Source of the DNA: Bacteroidota bacterium
GTDB lineage: Bacteria; Bacteroidota; Bacteroidia; UBA7662; CANHCV01
Length of the DNA stretch: 64,000 nt
Assembly (NCBI GenBank): GCA_947501265.1
Contig: CANMVY010000003.1
Coordinates: 1 to 64,000, forward strand
Direction of reading: 5' to 3'
Shown: positions 33,640-43,429 of the stretch, piece after piece
Layout of the letters: each line of letters starts with the position of its first letter
How positions within the stretch are numbered: the first letter of the stretch is position 1
The notes under the pieces: generated by a model
Databases searched by the model: none
What the model saw: only the letters and a program-made list of their open reading frames with translations
Told to the model about the DNA's origin: nothing
Position numbers and translations under genes: made by a program

Positions 33640-35090
33640 GGCATGACTTTGATGGCGTTGAACAAGGAAAGGAGGTTGGAAACGGATCTTTCCGTTAATC
33701 CGAAGAAGGGGTCAGGGTTAATTCCGATCCACAAGACAAAAAAGCAAAGGGTTCCTAAGCCAATTCCTTCGGCCCAAGTAAGGGGCGTAAATTTTTCATT
33801 TTGCGCATTCGATGGGCCGAATAAGCTGAATTGAACCATGCGCAACAAATAAACGGCACAGAAAATAATGGTTAATCCTGCAATTACTCCCAAGGTAGCG
33901 TTGGAGTCAAACACCGATTTCAATAGGATGAATTCTCCTACAAATCCATTGGTTAACGGAACTGCAACCGATCCCATAACAAGGATAAGGGTCATCACCG
34001 CGAATACTGGAGATACTTTGGCAATGCCTGAAAGCAGCGTTAATTCGCGGGTTTCCATTCTCCGTTCAATAACATCAATCACAAAGAATAAACCAATGGC
34101 CGTAATTCCGTGGTTCAACATTTGAATGATTGCACCTTGAAGTCCTTCCAGCGACTGAGTGAAAATTCCAGCTGCAATCAATCCAACGTGAGCCATGGAG
34201 CTGAACGCCACCAATCGCTTCATGTCGTTTTGCTTGATGGCAATGATTGAACCGTAAACGATTCCGATGACTGCTAAAACTGAAAGGAAATGCATCATGT
34301 TCTCTCCAACATGGGGTACCAATGGCAAGGCCCATTTGATGAATCCAAACAATCCCATTTTCAACATGATGCCGCTTAACAACATGGTTCCACCCGCAGG
34401 TGCAACGGTGTACGTATCGGGCTGCCAGGTGTGAAAGGGGAAAAGAGGTAATTTGATTGCAAATGCTAATGCAAATCCAAGGAACGCCCAAAAAGCAATG
34501 TCGGATGGGATTTGCGACTGTACCAAACTCATCCAAGCGAATCCGTTGGTGCTGCTGCCGTAAGATTTCCACAACAACAATCCAACCAACATGAAGATGG
34601 ATCCAAAAAACGTGTAGATGAAGAATTTGAGGGTGATTCGGTTTTTGTTCTCACCGCCCCAAATGGCCGAGATGAAGTAAATTGGAATCAGCGCTAATTC
34701 CCAAAAGACGTAGAAAAGAATTCCGTCTTGGGCCAGGAATACCCCAACAAGTGCCGCTTGCATCAGCAACGCAAGGCCCAAGTACAAGGGCGATTTTCCG
34801 TAGTTGCGATCCCAAGAAGCTAAAAGAATGATGGGCAGGGCCAAATTGGTCAATAACACCATCATCAAAGCGATTCCATCGTAAGCCAATGTAAATCGAA
34901 TGCCGGCAAATTTCAACCACTCTACATCTACCAAATTTACGGTGCTGCCATCCATGGCATAACCACTGATCATGCAAATGGTCCAGCCTAACGAAACCAG
35001 AGTAGATGCCAAAGCCAACCAGCTGGCGGTGCGTCCTTTTACAAAGAATTGAACCGCTGCAAAGAATAAAGGAATAAGAATAAGTTCCAC
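33636..35090 (-). CDS. nuoM: NADH-quinone oxidoreductase subunit M
   Basis: Antiporter-like membrane subunit of complex I, about 484 residues. Channel residues in FYVFWELALIPIYFISAIWGG (Glu) and FAIKLPLFPFHTWQPDTYT (Lys), and conserved VAFSSMAHVGLI. The start is GTG 35090, one base after the nuoL stop, which gives the usual NuoM N-terminus (VELILIPLFFAAVQFF). The frame stays open for 33 more codons into nuoL, but that extension has no family counterpart. Confidence 0.95.
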   Translation of the reverse strand: MELILIPLFFAAVQFFVKGRTASWLALASTLVSLGWTICMISGYAMDGSTVNLVDVEWLKFAGIRFTLAYDGIALMMVLLTNLALPIILLASWDRNYGKSPLYLGLALLMQAALVGVFLAQDGILFYVFWELALIPIYFISAIWGGENKNRITLKFFIYTFFGSIFMLVGLLLWKSYGSSTNGFAWMSLVQSQIPSDIAFWAFLGFALAFAIKLPLFPFHTWQPDTYTVAPAGGTMLLSGIMLKMGLFGFIKWALPLVPHVGENMMHFLSVLAVIGIVYGSIIAIKQNDMKRLVAFSSMAHVGLIAAGIFTQSLEGLQGAIIQMLNHGITAIGLFFVIDVIERRMETRELTLLSGIAKVSPVFAVMTLILVMGSVAVPLTNGFVGEFILLKSVFDSNATLGVIAGLTIIFCAVYLLRMVQFSLFGPSNAQNEKFTPLTWAEGIGLGTLCFFVLWIGINPDPFFGLTERSVSNLLSLFNAIKVMP

Positions 35091-35091
35091 G

Positions 35092-36978
35092 TTACAGCAC
35101 GAATTTAAAAACCAACAAGAAGAAAATGCCAAGCACCATGTACAACAAGTAATACTCAACGTTTCCGTTTTGAATTCTGCGAAGCGCATTTCCAGCCACC
35201 TCTACACTTTTTCCAATGAAATTAACGGAACCGTCAATGATTCCCCGATCGATGATGTTGTATCCTAAATTGGAAATCGCTTCGATTGGTTTCTGAACCA
35301 CAGATTGGTACAATTCATCGATGTAAAATTTGTTGTTCATCCACTTCTGAATCCCCGTTAACTGATCGTCTTCCGCGGCCGTCGATTTCTTGGAAACATA
35401 CACCACATAGGTTGAAACCAAAATGATCAAGGCCAAGGCCGAAGCAACACCCATCAACATCCACTCTGTGCTGTGATCCAAATGATGTCTACCAGAAACA
35501 TAGGTTACCACCGAATTCAACCACGTGTGTAAATGCTCAGAACCTTCAGAAATAAATTCAGGAACGTTTAGAAATCCGCCAGCCAAGGACAGAACCGCCA
35601 AAACCATCAAAGGTAAAGTCATGGAAATGGGACTTTCGTGCAAGTGGTGTTCTTGGTCGTGGGTTCCTCGGAAAGATCCGTGGAACGTAAGGAAAAACAT
35701 GCGAAGCATGTAAAACGCCGTGATGGCCGATGCCAACAACAACAATCCCCACATGATCGGGCTGTGTTCGTACACTTTCGCCAAAATTTCATCTTTGGAA
35801 AAGAACCCGGAAGTGAGCGGGAATCCGATGATGGCCAAGGTTCCAACGAGGAACGTTAGGTGTGTAATTTTCAATTTTTTCGCCAAACCACCCATTTTGC
35901 GGATGTCTTGTTCTCCACCCATGGCGTGAATTACGCTACCTGAGCCCAGGAACATGAGCGCTTTAAAGAATGCGTGGGTGGTTAAGTGGAACATGGCGGT
36001 TGAATACGCTCCCACGCCCAAAGCCACAAACATGAAACCCAATTGAGAAACGGTCGAATAGGCCAATACCTTCTTGATGTCGTTCTGACGAATAGCGATG
36101 AGGCCGGCAAAAAGAGCAGTAGCTAATCCAACGTAACCAATGATTTCCAAAACTTCTGGAACCATGGAATACAAGGCCGAAGAGCGAACAATTAAGTAAA
36201 TACCGGCGGTTACCATGGTAGCTGCGTGAATCAAGGCAGAAACCGGAGTTGGGCCGGCCATCGCGTCGGGTAACCACGTGTACAAAGGAATTTGAGCACT
36301 TTTACCCGTAGCTCCAACAAACAATAGTAAACCAATGCAAGCGGCTTTTTCGGTAGAAAGTGTTGACAGAGATGCCATGACTTCTTTGTACTCCAAACTT
36401 CCAGCATGTTGCAACAACATGAATAATCCGAGCATCAAACCCAAATCGCCGATGCGATTCATCACAAATGCTTTTCGGGCAGCTTTTCCGTATTCCAAAT
36501 TTTGGTACCAAAAACCAATCAAGAGGTAAGAACACAATCCAACGCCTTCCCAACCGAAGAATAACAGCAAGTAATTGCTGCCCATAACGAGCAGTAACAT
36601 GCTGAAAATAAATAAATTGAGGTAAGCGAAGAATTTGTAGAACCCTTCGTCTTTGTGCATGTATCCGATCGAATAAAGGTGAATCAACGATCCAATTCCG
36701 GTGATGATGAGCATCATTTGGGTGGAAAGTTGATCGGCCAAGAAGGCAATGTCGAATTTCAAGCCCGCAATTTGCATCCAAGTAAATGCGGTGTGCGAAA
36801 GGGCTTGACCCGATTCCCTCACTTCGAGGAACGCCAACAAACTAAGGATGAAAGAACCGAAAACGACCAGCGTTCCAAGTGCTCCAACGACGTTTTTAGG
36901 TAGTTTTTTTCCGAAAATTCCGTTGATTAAAAAACCAATCAGCGGCAAAAGTGGAATGAGAATTAAGTTTTTTTCCAT
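35092..36978 (-). CDS. nuoL: NADH-quinone oxidoreductase subunit L
   Basis: Largest membrane subunit of complex I, 628 residues. Seen: LLLFFGWEGVGLCSYLLIGFWY (channel Glu region), GKSAQIPLYTWLPDAMAGPTPVSALIHAATMVTAGIYL (Lys and His), LAYSTVSQLGFMF. The long C-terminal lateral helix region (about 540-628) is present. It starts 6 bp after nuoK. Confidence 0.97.
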   Translation of the reverse strand: MEKNLILIPLLPLIGFLINGIFGKKLPKNVVGALGTLVVFGSFILSLLAFLEVRESGQALSHTAFTWMQIAGLKFDIAFLADQLSTQMMLIITGIGSLIHLYSIGYMHKDEGFYKFFAYLNLFIFSMLLLVMGSNYLLLFFGWEGVGLCSYLLIGFWYQNLEYGKAARKAFVMNRIGDLGLMLGLFMLLQHAGSLEYKEVMASLSTLSTEKAACIGLLLFVGATGKSAQIPLYTWLPDAMAGPTPVSALIHAATMVTAGIYLIVRSSALYSMVPEVLEIIGYVGLATALFAGLIAIRQNDIKKVLAYSTVSQLGFMFVALGVGAYSTAMFHLTTHAFFKALMFLGSGSVIHAMGGEQDIRKMGGLAKKLKITHLTFLVGTLAIIGFPLTSGFFSKDEILAKVYEHSPIMWGLLLLASAITAFYMLRMFFLTFHGSFRGTHDQEHHLHESPISMTLPLMVLAVLSLAGGFLNVPEFISEGSEHLHTWLNSVVTYVSGRHHLDHSTEWMLMGVASALALIILVSTYVVYVSKKSTAAEDDQLTGIQKWMNNKFYIDELYQSVVQKPIEAISNLGYNIIDRGIIDGSVNFIGKSVEVAGNALRRIQNGNVEYYLLYMVLGIFFLLVFKFVL

Positions 36979-36984
36979 GCTCGA

Positions 36985-37296
36985 TTAGTTCTTTAATTGA
37001 TCCAACAAACTAACATCGGTACTGCGGGTATTTCGGTACACCATCACCAAGATTGCCAATCCAACAGCAACTTCTGCCGCTGCAACAACCATGATGAAAA
37101 AAACGAAAATTTGTCCGGCAGAATCTTTGTGGTGGCTTGAAAAAGCAACCATAAGCAAGTTGACGGCATTCAGCATCAATTCAACGCACATCAATACCAC
37201 AATGGCATTTCTACGTATCAATACTCCAGCTACCCCAATAACAAAAAGGGTAGTGGCAAGAATGATGTAGTGTTCGGCTGTTACTTCGGTCATCAT
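36985..37296 (-). CDS. nuoK: NADH-quinone oxidoreductase subunit K
   Basis: A 103-residue subunit with three membrane segments and the two buried Glu in [16 protein letters not shown] and [18 protein letters not shown] that carry the proton path. ATG 37296 overlaps the nuoJ stop; a second ATG directly follows it. Confidence 0.95.
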   Translation of the reverse strand: MMTEVTAEHYIILATTLFVIGVAGVLIRRNAIVVLMCVELMLNAVNLLMVAFSSHHKDSAGQIFVFFIMVVAAAEVAVGLAILVMVYRNTRSTDVSLLDQLKN

Positions 37297-37805
37297 GATT
37301 TTGATTCTTTAGGGGTTCGTTTACCAAGGAGAACAGCTCCGACCATCCCAGCAAGGAAAAGGATGGAGCTGATTTCAAACGGAACCAGATAATCGGTGAA
37401 TAAAACTTTTCCAAGGTGTTTAACCAATCCAATTTCTTGAATGTTGGTCACGTTTCGATCGCCCATGGTGGCGTCGATAACCATTCCTGCACTGAATACC
37501 AAACTCAATAATCCCGCTGATGCCGAGGCAATTACTCGGAAACGATTCGATTTTTGAGGCTCGGTATCGGCACTTAAATTCAATAACATCAATACAAAAA
37601 GGAAGAGAACCATAATGGCACCGGCGTAAACGATGATTTGAACCACGAACAAAAATTGGGCGTTCATCAACAAGTACAGGCCAGCGATGGAAAAGAAGGT
37701 AACGATGAGGGATAAAACCGAGTGAACCGGATTTTTTGCGAAGACCACAAACATGGCACTCACCACGGCGATGATCGCTAAAGTTAAAAAGATCGTAGGA
37801 CTCAT
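37293..37805 (-). CDS. nuoJ: NADH-quinone oxidoreductase subunit J
   Basis: A 170-residue membrane subunit with five hydrophobic segments and the family stretch [41 protein letters not shown]. Its ATG overlaps the nuoI stop (TAATG) and its stop overlaps nuoK. Confidence 0.95.
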   Translation of the reverse strand: MSPTIFLTLAIIAVVSAMFVVFAKNPVHSVLSLIVTFFSIAGLYLLMNAQFLFVVQIIVYAGAIMVLFLFVLMLLNLSADTEPQKSNRFRVIASASAGLLSLVFSAGMVIDATMGDRNVTNIQEIGLVKHLGKVLFTDYLVPFEISSILFLAGMVGAVLLGKRTPKESKS

Positions 37806-38344
37806 TACTTGGCTAAATTTTTGTGCGCCTGACGAGTCGTAATGTCGGTGCGATGGTTGACATCTTCTACCAATTTATCTTTTCCATAAATGAAATTAGA
37901 ACGATCGTAATTGGCAGGGGTAATTTCTGTTGTTAGGAAAATGGCTTCTTTTGGACAAGCTTCCTCGCACATTCCGCAGAAAATACAACGCAACATGTTG
38001 ATTTCGTACGTTTCGGCGTATTTCTCTTCCCGATAAAGTTTTTCCTCTCCTTTTTCACGTTCTGCAGCAACCATGGTGATGGCTTCTGCCGGACAAGCAA
38101 CGGCGCAAAGGCCGCAAGCTGTGCAGCGTTCCGCACCATTTTCATCGCGCTTCAAAACGTGCTTTCCACGAAAAACATCGCTGAATGGACGAACTTCTTC
38201 GGGATAACGAATGGTAGCTTGCTTCTTGAAAAAGTGACTCATGGTGGTTTTTAATCCACCCAAAACAGCAGGAAGATAAATCTTCTCTGAAAACGTCATT
38301 TCTTTGTTTACGACCTGTTTTGCTCGATTGGTAAGCGGTTTCAT
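37805..38344 (-). CDS. nuoI: NADH-quinone oxidoreductase subunit I
   Basis: Peripheral-arm subunit with two 4Fe-4S clusters: CTACGLCAVACP and CIFCGMCEEACP. It passes electrons from the NuoG side toward NuoB and the quinone. 179 residues. It lies 15 bp after nuoH and overlaps nuoJ. Confidence 0.97.
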   Translation of the reverse strand: MKPLTNRAKQVVNKEMTFSEKIYLPAVLGGLKTTMSHFFKKQATIRYPEEVRPFSDVFRGKHVLKRDENGAERCTACGLCAVACPAEAITMVAAEREKGEEKLYREEKYAETYEINMLRCIFCGMCEEACPKEAIFLTTEITPANYDRSNFIYGKDKLVEDVNHRTDITTRQAHKNLAK

Positions 38345-38359
38345 ATTCCTATCCTCGCT

Positions 38360-39388
38360 TTATTGATTGAACAAAATAACCGCTCCTGTGGCCAACATAT
38401 TGGCTAGAGCAAGCGGAATTAACATCTTCCAACCCAAATGCATGAGTTGATCGTAACGAAAACGTGGAAGAGTCCAACGAATCCACATGAATAAGAAGAT
38501 GAAGAAAAAGATTTTTCCAAAAAGAACGGCTGTTCCAATTAATCCTTGAACGGTTGGATCAGTGACCATATCCATGAAAGGATAGTTGTAACCGCCGAAA
38601 TACAAGGAAGAAATGATGGCGCAGCTGATGAACATGTTGATGTACTCTGCAAACAAAAAGAATCCCAATTTCATGGAAGAGTACTCAGTATGGTAACCGC
38701 CAATCAATTCACTTTCGCATTCCGCTAAGTCGAAGGGAGCGCGATTGCATTCCGCTAGAGCAGAAATCAAGAAGATGATGAATCCTAACGGTTGATAGAA
38801 TACATTCCAATTCATTCCATGTTGCTGAGCAACAATGTCTTTCAAACTCAATGAGCCCGACATCATAACAATGGCAATGATGCTTAGACCCATGGCCAAT
38901 TCGTAAGAAATCATTTGAGAACTTGCACGAATAGCGCCAAAAAGAGAATATTTGTTGTTGGATGCCCAACCGCCAATCATGATTCCGTAAACCCCAATCG
39001 AAACAACCCCTACGATGAACAAAATCCCAACGTTAATGTCGGCAATTTGAAAATCAAAAGTTTCTCCGAATAACGTGATTTGAGGCCCCCAAGGAATAAT
39101 ACTTCCGGTAAGCAGTGCGGTAAACATGGCAATTCCTGGACCTAGAATGAAGAGGGATTTTGCTGAATTTTGTGGGATAAAGTCTTCCTTGAAAAACATT
39201 TTCCCTGCATCGGCCAGCGGTTGTAGGATTCCAAACGGACCTGCGCGGTCTGGGCCGAGGCGGTCCTGCAGAAATGCAGCCACCTTGCGCTCGAAATAGG
39301 TCAAGTAGGTTGCAATCAGCAAGGTGATTCCGAAAATGGTTAAAACCATCAACGATTTAATGATCAAATAAGTCGTATCTACGTTCAT
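38360..39388 (-). CDS. nuoH: NADH-quinone oxidoreductase subunit H
   Basis: A 342-residue membrane subunit that forms part of the quinone site. Hallmarks: LTYFERKVAAFLQDRLGPDRAGPFG, ALAECNRAPFDLAECESELIGGYHTEYSSMKLGFF. It starts 5 bp after nuoG. Confidence 0.97.
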   Translation of the reverse strand: MNVDTTYLIIKSLMVLTIFGITLLIATYLTYFERKVAAFLQDRLGPDRAGPFGILQPLADAGKMFFKEDFIPQNSAKSLFILGPGIAMFTALLTGSIIPWGPQITLFGETFDFQIADINVGILFIVGVVSIGVYGIMIGGWASNNKYSLFGAIRASSQMISYELAMGLSIIAIVMMSGSLSLKDIVAQQHGMNWNVFYQPLGFIIFLISALAECNRAPFDLAECESELIGGYHTEYSSMKLGFFLFAEYINMFISCAIISSLYFGGYNYPFMDMVTDPTVQGLIGTAVLFGKIFFFIFLFMWIRWTLPRFRYDQLMHLGWKMLIPLALANMLATGAVILFNQ

Positions 39389-39393
39389 GGCGA

Positions 39394-40371
39394 TTATTCG
39401 ATGATTTTATTGGTGAGGTACTGGGTTTCTTTGGGAGCCGCAATTTCGTATTGGTTCATGCCAATAACCGAATGACGGTCGATGTGGCGAGGACCTTCAA
39501 TGGTCCAATCTGATTTTGACTTTTTATCGAAGCGGCAGGTATTGCAGATGAATTCTTCCACTTCCCCATAAGTATCTTTTCGGCCAGTAACGCGAAGAAC
39601 ATCTTCGCCAGCCATCCAAACAGCCGTTTTTCCAGAACACTTGTCGCAGTCGCGGTGAGCATTCAAGGGTTTGGTAAACCATACGCGGCTCTTGAATCGG
39701 AAAGTTTTGTCGGTTAATGCGCCAACGGGACAAACGTCGATGATGTTTCCGTAGAAATCACCATCAATAGCTTGTTGGATGTAGGTTGAAATTTCGGCGT
39801 GGTCTCCGCGATTGATAACGCCGTGAACTCGTCCGTTGGTGAGTTGTTCAGCTGCAAAAACGCATCGGTAGCATAAAATGCAACGATTCATGTGCAGTTG
39901 GATGTATGGACCAATATCGATGCGCTCGAACGTTCTGCGGTCTTCCTCGTAACGGGTATGCGCACCGCCATGTTCAAATCCGAGGTCTTGGAGGTGACAC
40001 TCTCCCGCCTGATCGCAAACGGGACAATCGAGGGGGTGATTGATCAACAAGAACTCAACAACGCCTTTACGGGCTTCAAGAACTTCTGGAGAAGTGGTGT
40101 TGAGAACTTCCATGCCATCCATTACATTGGTGGAGCACGATGGAACCAATTTGGGCATGGGGCGAGGGTCTTTTTCTGATCCTTTGCTCACCTTAACCAA
40201 ACAGGTTCTGCACTTTCCGCCCGATCCTTTTAACTTGCTGTAGTAGCACATCGCCGGAGGAACAATGTTGCCTCCAACCTGACGTGCAGCGTTCAAAATG
40301 GTGGTTCCTTCAGGAACTTCAATCTGAACTCCGTCGATGGTGACCTTCAATAAAGGTTTTTCGTCCGACAT
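39394..40371 (-). CDS. nuoG: NADH-quinone oxidoreductase subunit G, short form
   Basis: A 325-residue NuoG with the N-terminal 2Fe-2S ferredoxin domain (CYYSKLKGSGGKCRTC), the HPLDCPVCDQAGECHLQD cluster region, CILCYRCVFAAEQL and CPVGALT. A final CDKCSG and CNTCRF segment follows. The large molybdopterin-like C-terminal domain of E. coli NuoG is absent, which is usual for Bacteroidota. ATG 40371 is chosen over a TTG 15 bp upstream. A TTACTTTG box (40384-40391) 12 nt before the ATG may start the nuo transcript. First gene of the run in this window. Confidence 0.93.
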   Translation of the reverse strand: MSDEKPLLKVTIDGVQIEVPEGTTILNAARQVGGNIVPPAMCYYSKLKGSGGKCRTCLVKVSKGSEKDPRPMPKLVPSCSTNVMDGMEVLNTTSPEVLEARKGVVEFLLINHPLDCPVCDQAGECHLQDLGFEHGGAHTRYEEDRRTFERIDIGPYIQLHMNRCILCYRCVFAAEQLTNGRVHGVINRGDHAEISTYIQQAIDGDFYGNIIDVCPVGALTDKTFRFKSRVWFTKPLNAHRDCDKCSGKTAVWMAGEDVLRVTGRKDTYGEVEEFICNTCRFDKKSKSDWTIEGPRHIDRHSVIGMNQYEIAAPKETQYLTNKIIE

Positions 40372-40383
40372 ATTTTTCGTTTT

Positions 40384-40391
40384 CAAAGTAA
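40384..40391 (-). promoter_or_regulatory. Candidate -7 box for the nuoG-N operon
   Basis: Minus strand TTACTTTG, one mismatch to TAnnTTTG, 12 nt before ATG 40371, within the 93-bp gap after the ZIP gene. No convincing -33 element. Confidence 0.35.
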
Positions 40392-40464
40392 CACAACCGA
40401 GGGGTTTCGGTTTTCATAAAAATTTGCCAAAGATAACGAGAAACGGACAAAAGGCGCAAACCTT

Positions 40465-41217
40465 TTACACGAAAAGAACCAACAATGCTCCAACGAGGGA
40501 AGCACCAATTTTCCAGATGCTAAACTTGTGATGTTCGGTGCTTTCAAAAAGAATGGTTGAGCCAATGTGCAGCAGCATTCCCGATGCCAAAGCTGTCATT
40601 TGAAGGCTAGTAAGGGAATGTTCTCCCAAATTGGTTTGAATGAATTTTCCCAGCAACGCCCCAGCAGGAGTCATCATTGTGTACCACAACAACAAGGCGA
40701 AAATCCATTTTTTGCCCAAATCGGTTTGAGAAAGTACAGCCACCAAGGCAATGGATGTTGGAATTTTATGAACAACGACAGCCAAAAACAGGGGATGATG
40801 AAATAATTCTCCGATGGATGTTGCTTCGATGGTAGAAATCGGAAGGCCTTCCAACAGGGAATGAATGGATAAACTGGAGAGCAAACCAATGGCAGTGGCC
40901 CATCCTTTTTTGTGGTAATGGGAGTGGTCGTGTCCGTGGTCGTGCCCATCGGGTAAATCCAAGTGCAAGTGCCCGTGTTCCACTCCTTCCGAGAATTTTT
41001 CTAGGATGAGTTGAATAAAGAAACCGATGACAATAAAAATTCCAGCTTGGGTTTGAGCTTCAAAGACTTCCGGGAAGAGGTGGAGCATGACCGTACCGAA
41101 GAGGAATCCTCCACTTACGGTAAGGAGAAAACGAACGACTTGGGCCTGTTTTCGGTGAAGAAAAATGGACAGGGAACCCGAAATAAAAGGAAGAGCGATC
41201 AGAAAGAAATATTCCAT
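40465..41217 (-). CDS. ZIP family metal transporter
   Basis: A 250-residue membrane protein of about eight segments. A His-rich loop (about residues 80-103: HGHLHLDLPDGHDHGHDHSH) and the metal-path motifs IHSLLEGLP and VVHKIPTSIAL mark a ZIP carrier that imports zinc or another divalent metal. ATG 41217 is chosen; an upstream extension would run through the PAP2 gene. Overlap with the PAP2 gene is 19 bp, so it is the last gene of the four-gene run 43422-40465. Confidence 0.9.
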   Translation of the reverse strand: MEYFFLIALPFISGSLSIFLHRKQAQVVRFLLTVSGGFLFGTVMLHLFPEVFEAQTQAGIFIVIGFFIQLILEKFSEGVEHGHLHLDLPDGHDHGHDHSHYHKKGWATAIGLLSSLSIHSLLEGLPISTIEATSIGELFHHPLFLAVVVHKIPTSIALVAVLSQTDLGKKWIFALLLWYTMMTPAGALLGKFIQTNLGEHSLTSLQMTALASGMLLHIGSTILFESTEHHKFSIWKIGASLVGALLVLFV

Positions 41218-41744
41218 GAGTAGCGTTTCGAGAGGGTGAATAAGGCGCGAACGACCAACCAACTAAAAAAAGTTCCAAGCAGCGCTCCAGCCAAAACATC
41301 GGTGAAGTAATGAACTCCAACGTACATTTGGCTGAAAGCAATGAAGCCCGCCCAAATGAACCAAATGGGAGTTTTTTTTACAAAGTTGAAAAAGAAAAAT
41401 GCCAACGCAAAATGATTGGTGGCATGCGTGGAAGGGAAAGAAAAACCGTTTCCGCAAACCACCAATTGCCGCAATAATAGTCCGTTTTCTTGGCAAGGTC
41501 GGAGGCGGCCCACCCAAGGTTTGATGATGCTTGCCGAAGTATAGTCGGTCAGGCCAAATAAAAGGAGAGCACCTAAAAACAAGGGCCAAAAAGATTGATT
41601 TTTATTTCTGATCCAAAATAGTAGAACTCCAAGGTACAAGGGCGACCAAACCCACGATTTCCTTCCCCAAATGCACAAGAAATCGAGAACAGGATTGGAA
41701 AGTTCTTTTTGAAAAAAATGAAGCAAGGAAGTGTCGAGGGTCAT
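41199..41744 (-). CDS. Membrane PAP2-family phosphatase
   Basis: A 181-residue integral membrane phosphatase. Motifs: KPWVGRLRPC, FPSTHATNHF (PSxH variant) and QMYVGVHYFTDVLAG, with several membrane segments. Likely substrates are undecaprenyl pyrophosphate or lipid phosphates. ATG 41744 overlaps the methyltransferase stop as ATGA; a TTG five codons upstream is less likely. Confidence 0.9.
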   Translation of the reverse strand: MTLDTSLLHFFQKELSNPVLDFLCIWGRKSWVWSPLYLGVLLFWIRNKNQSFWPLFLGALLLFGLTDYTSASIIKPWVGRLRPCQENGLLLRQLVVCGNGFSFPSTHATNHFALAFFFFNFVKKTPIWFIWAGFIAFSQMYVGVHYFTDVLAGALLGTFFSWLVVRALFTLSKRYSWNISF

Positions 41745-42469
41745 CCTATTTTTTTCCAAATTGAAATTTGGCGGGGGCTGGTTTTTTCATCCATCGGATT
41801 GAGCGAATAATCGCCAAAAATCTCAATTCTTTCAAATAAACCTTCGCACATGGCTTCTAAATCTTCAGGAGTAAAAAGGTAAACTCGTTCGGTAAACTCC
41901 ATCGGTTTTCCATCCATTTCCCAACGAATATTTTTGCAAAGGAAATTTTCTTCATCCACAAATCGATCAATATCGAAGGTGGTGTTTTCCCGAACAACGG
42001 TTTCTTTTTCTTGGAGGTTTCGAAGGACGCCAAGCGGATTCAAAAAATCGTGAATGAAATACCCGCCTGGTTTTAAGGCATCGTAAATTTGTTCCAACAC
42101 CAACGCATTTTCCTCGGGTTCGTCGAAATAACCAAAACTGGTAAAGAGGTTGAACACAAAATCGAACTCTTCCATTCCGAGATCGCCCCTCATGTCACGA
42201 ACTTCAAAACGGATAGAGGAAGGGCCGATGTTGATGGCCTCTGCAATGGAGTGGGGGGAAAGGTCGAACCCGGTTACCGTTAACCCTTGATTCGCCATCC
42301 AACGGCTATGCCTGCCTTTTCCACAACATAAATCGAGTGCTGTTTTTTGAATGAACGGAGGAAGCGCTAACGAGAGGTTTTTTAAAAATTGTTCCGCCTC
42401 TTCATCGTTTCGGTGGTTGTACAGCAAATGATAATATTCGGAATCGAACCAAGAAGAAAACCAGCTCAT
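41741..42469 (-). CDS. Class I SAM-dependent methyltransferase
   Basis: A 242-residue methyltransferase. SAM site ALDLCCGKGRHSRWMANQG with acidic VTGFDLSPHSI, then FDFVFNLFTSFGYF (motif IV) and LKPGGYFIHDFLN. It resembles stand-alone small-molecule methyltransferases; the substrate is unknown. It overlaps the nuclease gene upstream and the PAP2 gene downstream by 4 bp each. Confidence 0.9.
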   Translation of the reverse strand: MSWFSSWFDSEYYHLLYNHRNDEEAEQFLKNLSLALPPFIQKTALDLCCGKGRHSRWMANQGLTVTGFDLSPHSIAEAINIGPSSIRFEVRDMRGDLGMEEFDFVFNLFTSFGYFDEPEENALVLEQIYDALKPGGYFIHDFLNPLGVLRNLQEKETVVRENTTFDIDRFVDEENFLCKNIRWEMDGKPMEFTERVYLFTPEDLEAMCEGLFERIEIFGDYSLNPMDEKTSPRQISIWKKIG

Positions 42470-43422
42470 TTGAAGATAAATTGAAGGGTTACAGGCATGT
42501 GGTCGGAGTATCCACCTAAATATTTGGGTCCCACGTAGGTACGAAAGGGATTCCCTTTGTATTTTCCCTCTTGCTCTAAGAGAAAAGGAAGCTTTTCAGC
42601 TTTTGCTACCGGGGTTTCGAAGGTCCAAGCTTGATTGTAGAGGATTTGATCGAGTTTGCTCCACTCTTTTTGGTAGAAATGGGTGCCTTCCTCCTTGGGC
42701 CATGCTTCCATGGCGTTGATCAGGTGGGTTGATTTTTTAACCAATTGCATGGAAACATCGCTCGGCTCGTCGTTGAAATCGCCCATTGCAATGATTTGCG
42801 CCGAGGGGTTGGCCCGTTCGAGCGAATCGGCTAAAAAGGCCAACAACTTCGCGGTTGCCATCCTACGAGGAGCCGATTGTTCTGTTCCTCCACTTCTGGA
42901 TGGCCAGTGGTTTTCCATCGCATAAACGTTACCTTTTTTGGTTTTACCTACCATCATAATAATCGGACGGGAAAGAAAAGGAGAGTCGGCAAATCGATCG
43001 GGTTGGAAAGTATACAAGCCTTCCAATTTCACCAGTTTGGGCTGATACAAAAACGCAACATCAATTCCACGAGGATCTTTCGAATCGATATGCCCAACGT
43101 GGTAACCAAATTTTTTCAAACTTTTCTGCTTCACCAAATCCTTCAAAACTTGTTCGTTTTCAACCTCGCAAACTCCCAAAATGGCAAGACCTTTTCCCCC
43201 GTTCAACGCGGCAATGGCTTGGGCCATTCTGTTTAATTTTTTGTGGTAACGTTCTGAATTCCATTGATTTTTTCCGTTTGGAAGGAATTCTTCATCCTTT
43301 ACATTAGGTTGGTCAATCGTATCGAAAAGGTTTTCCAAATTGTAATGGCCAACCGAAAAGTTCTTCTGAGCATGCGTCGAAAAGAACAAAAAACTTAACA
43401 GAAAAGTAAACAAGATCTTCAT
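42466..43422 (-). CDS. Exported endonuclease/exonuclease/phosphatase family protein
   Basis: A 318-residue protein with a signal peptide (cleavage near THAQ) and the EEP (DNase I-like) fold: GHYNLENLFDT, LGVCEVENEQVL (metal Glu), IAMGDFNDEPSD (catalytic Asp/Asn) and GGYSDHMPVTL (final Asp-His). It could cut nucleic acids for phosphate or act on phosphoesters in the periplasm. First gene of a four-gene run; divergent from the LMW phosphatase operon with a 31-bp gap. Confidence 0.92.
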   Translation of the reverse strand: MKILFTFLLSFLFFSTHAQKNFSVGHYNLENLFDTIDQPNVKDEEFLPNGKNQWNSERYHKKLNRMAQAIAALNGGKGLAILGVCEVENEQVLKDLVKQKSLKKFGYHVGHIDSKDPRGIDVAFLYQPKLVKLEGLYTFQPDRFADSPFLSRPIIMMVGKTKKGNVYAMENHWPSRSGGTEQSAPRRMATAKLLAFLADSLERANPSAQIIAMGDFNDEPSDVSMQLVKKSTHLINAMEAWPKEEGTHFYQKEWSKLDQILYNQAWTFETPVAKAEKLPFLLEQEGKYKGNPFRTYVGPKYLGGYSDHMPVTLQFIFK

Positions 43423-43429
43423 GGAAGTG

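Noticed and set aside
35090-35189. An N-terminal extension of nuoM by 33 residues
   Set aside because: It covers the 3' end of nuoL in another frame; GTG 35090 gives the normal N-terminus directly after the nuoL stop.
31439-41744. Two PAP2 phosphatase genes (31439-32230 and 41199-41744) as a duplication
   Set aside because: They share only the family motifs; one is an exported protein, the other an integral membrane protein, with different lengths.
32224-43422. One giant minus-strand operon from the nuclease to nuoN
   Set aside because: The 93-bp gap before nuoG with a -7-like box (40384-40391) suggests a separate transcript; the upstream four genes form their own run.
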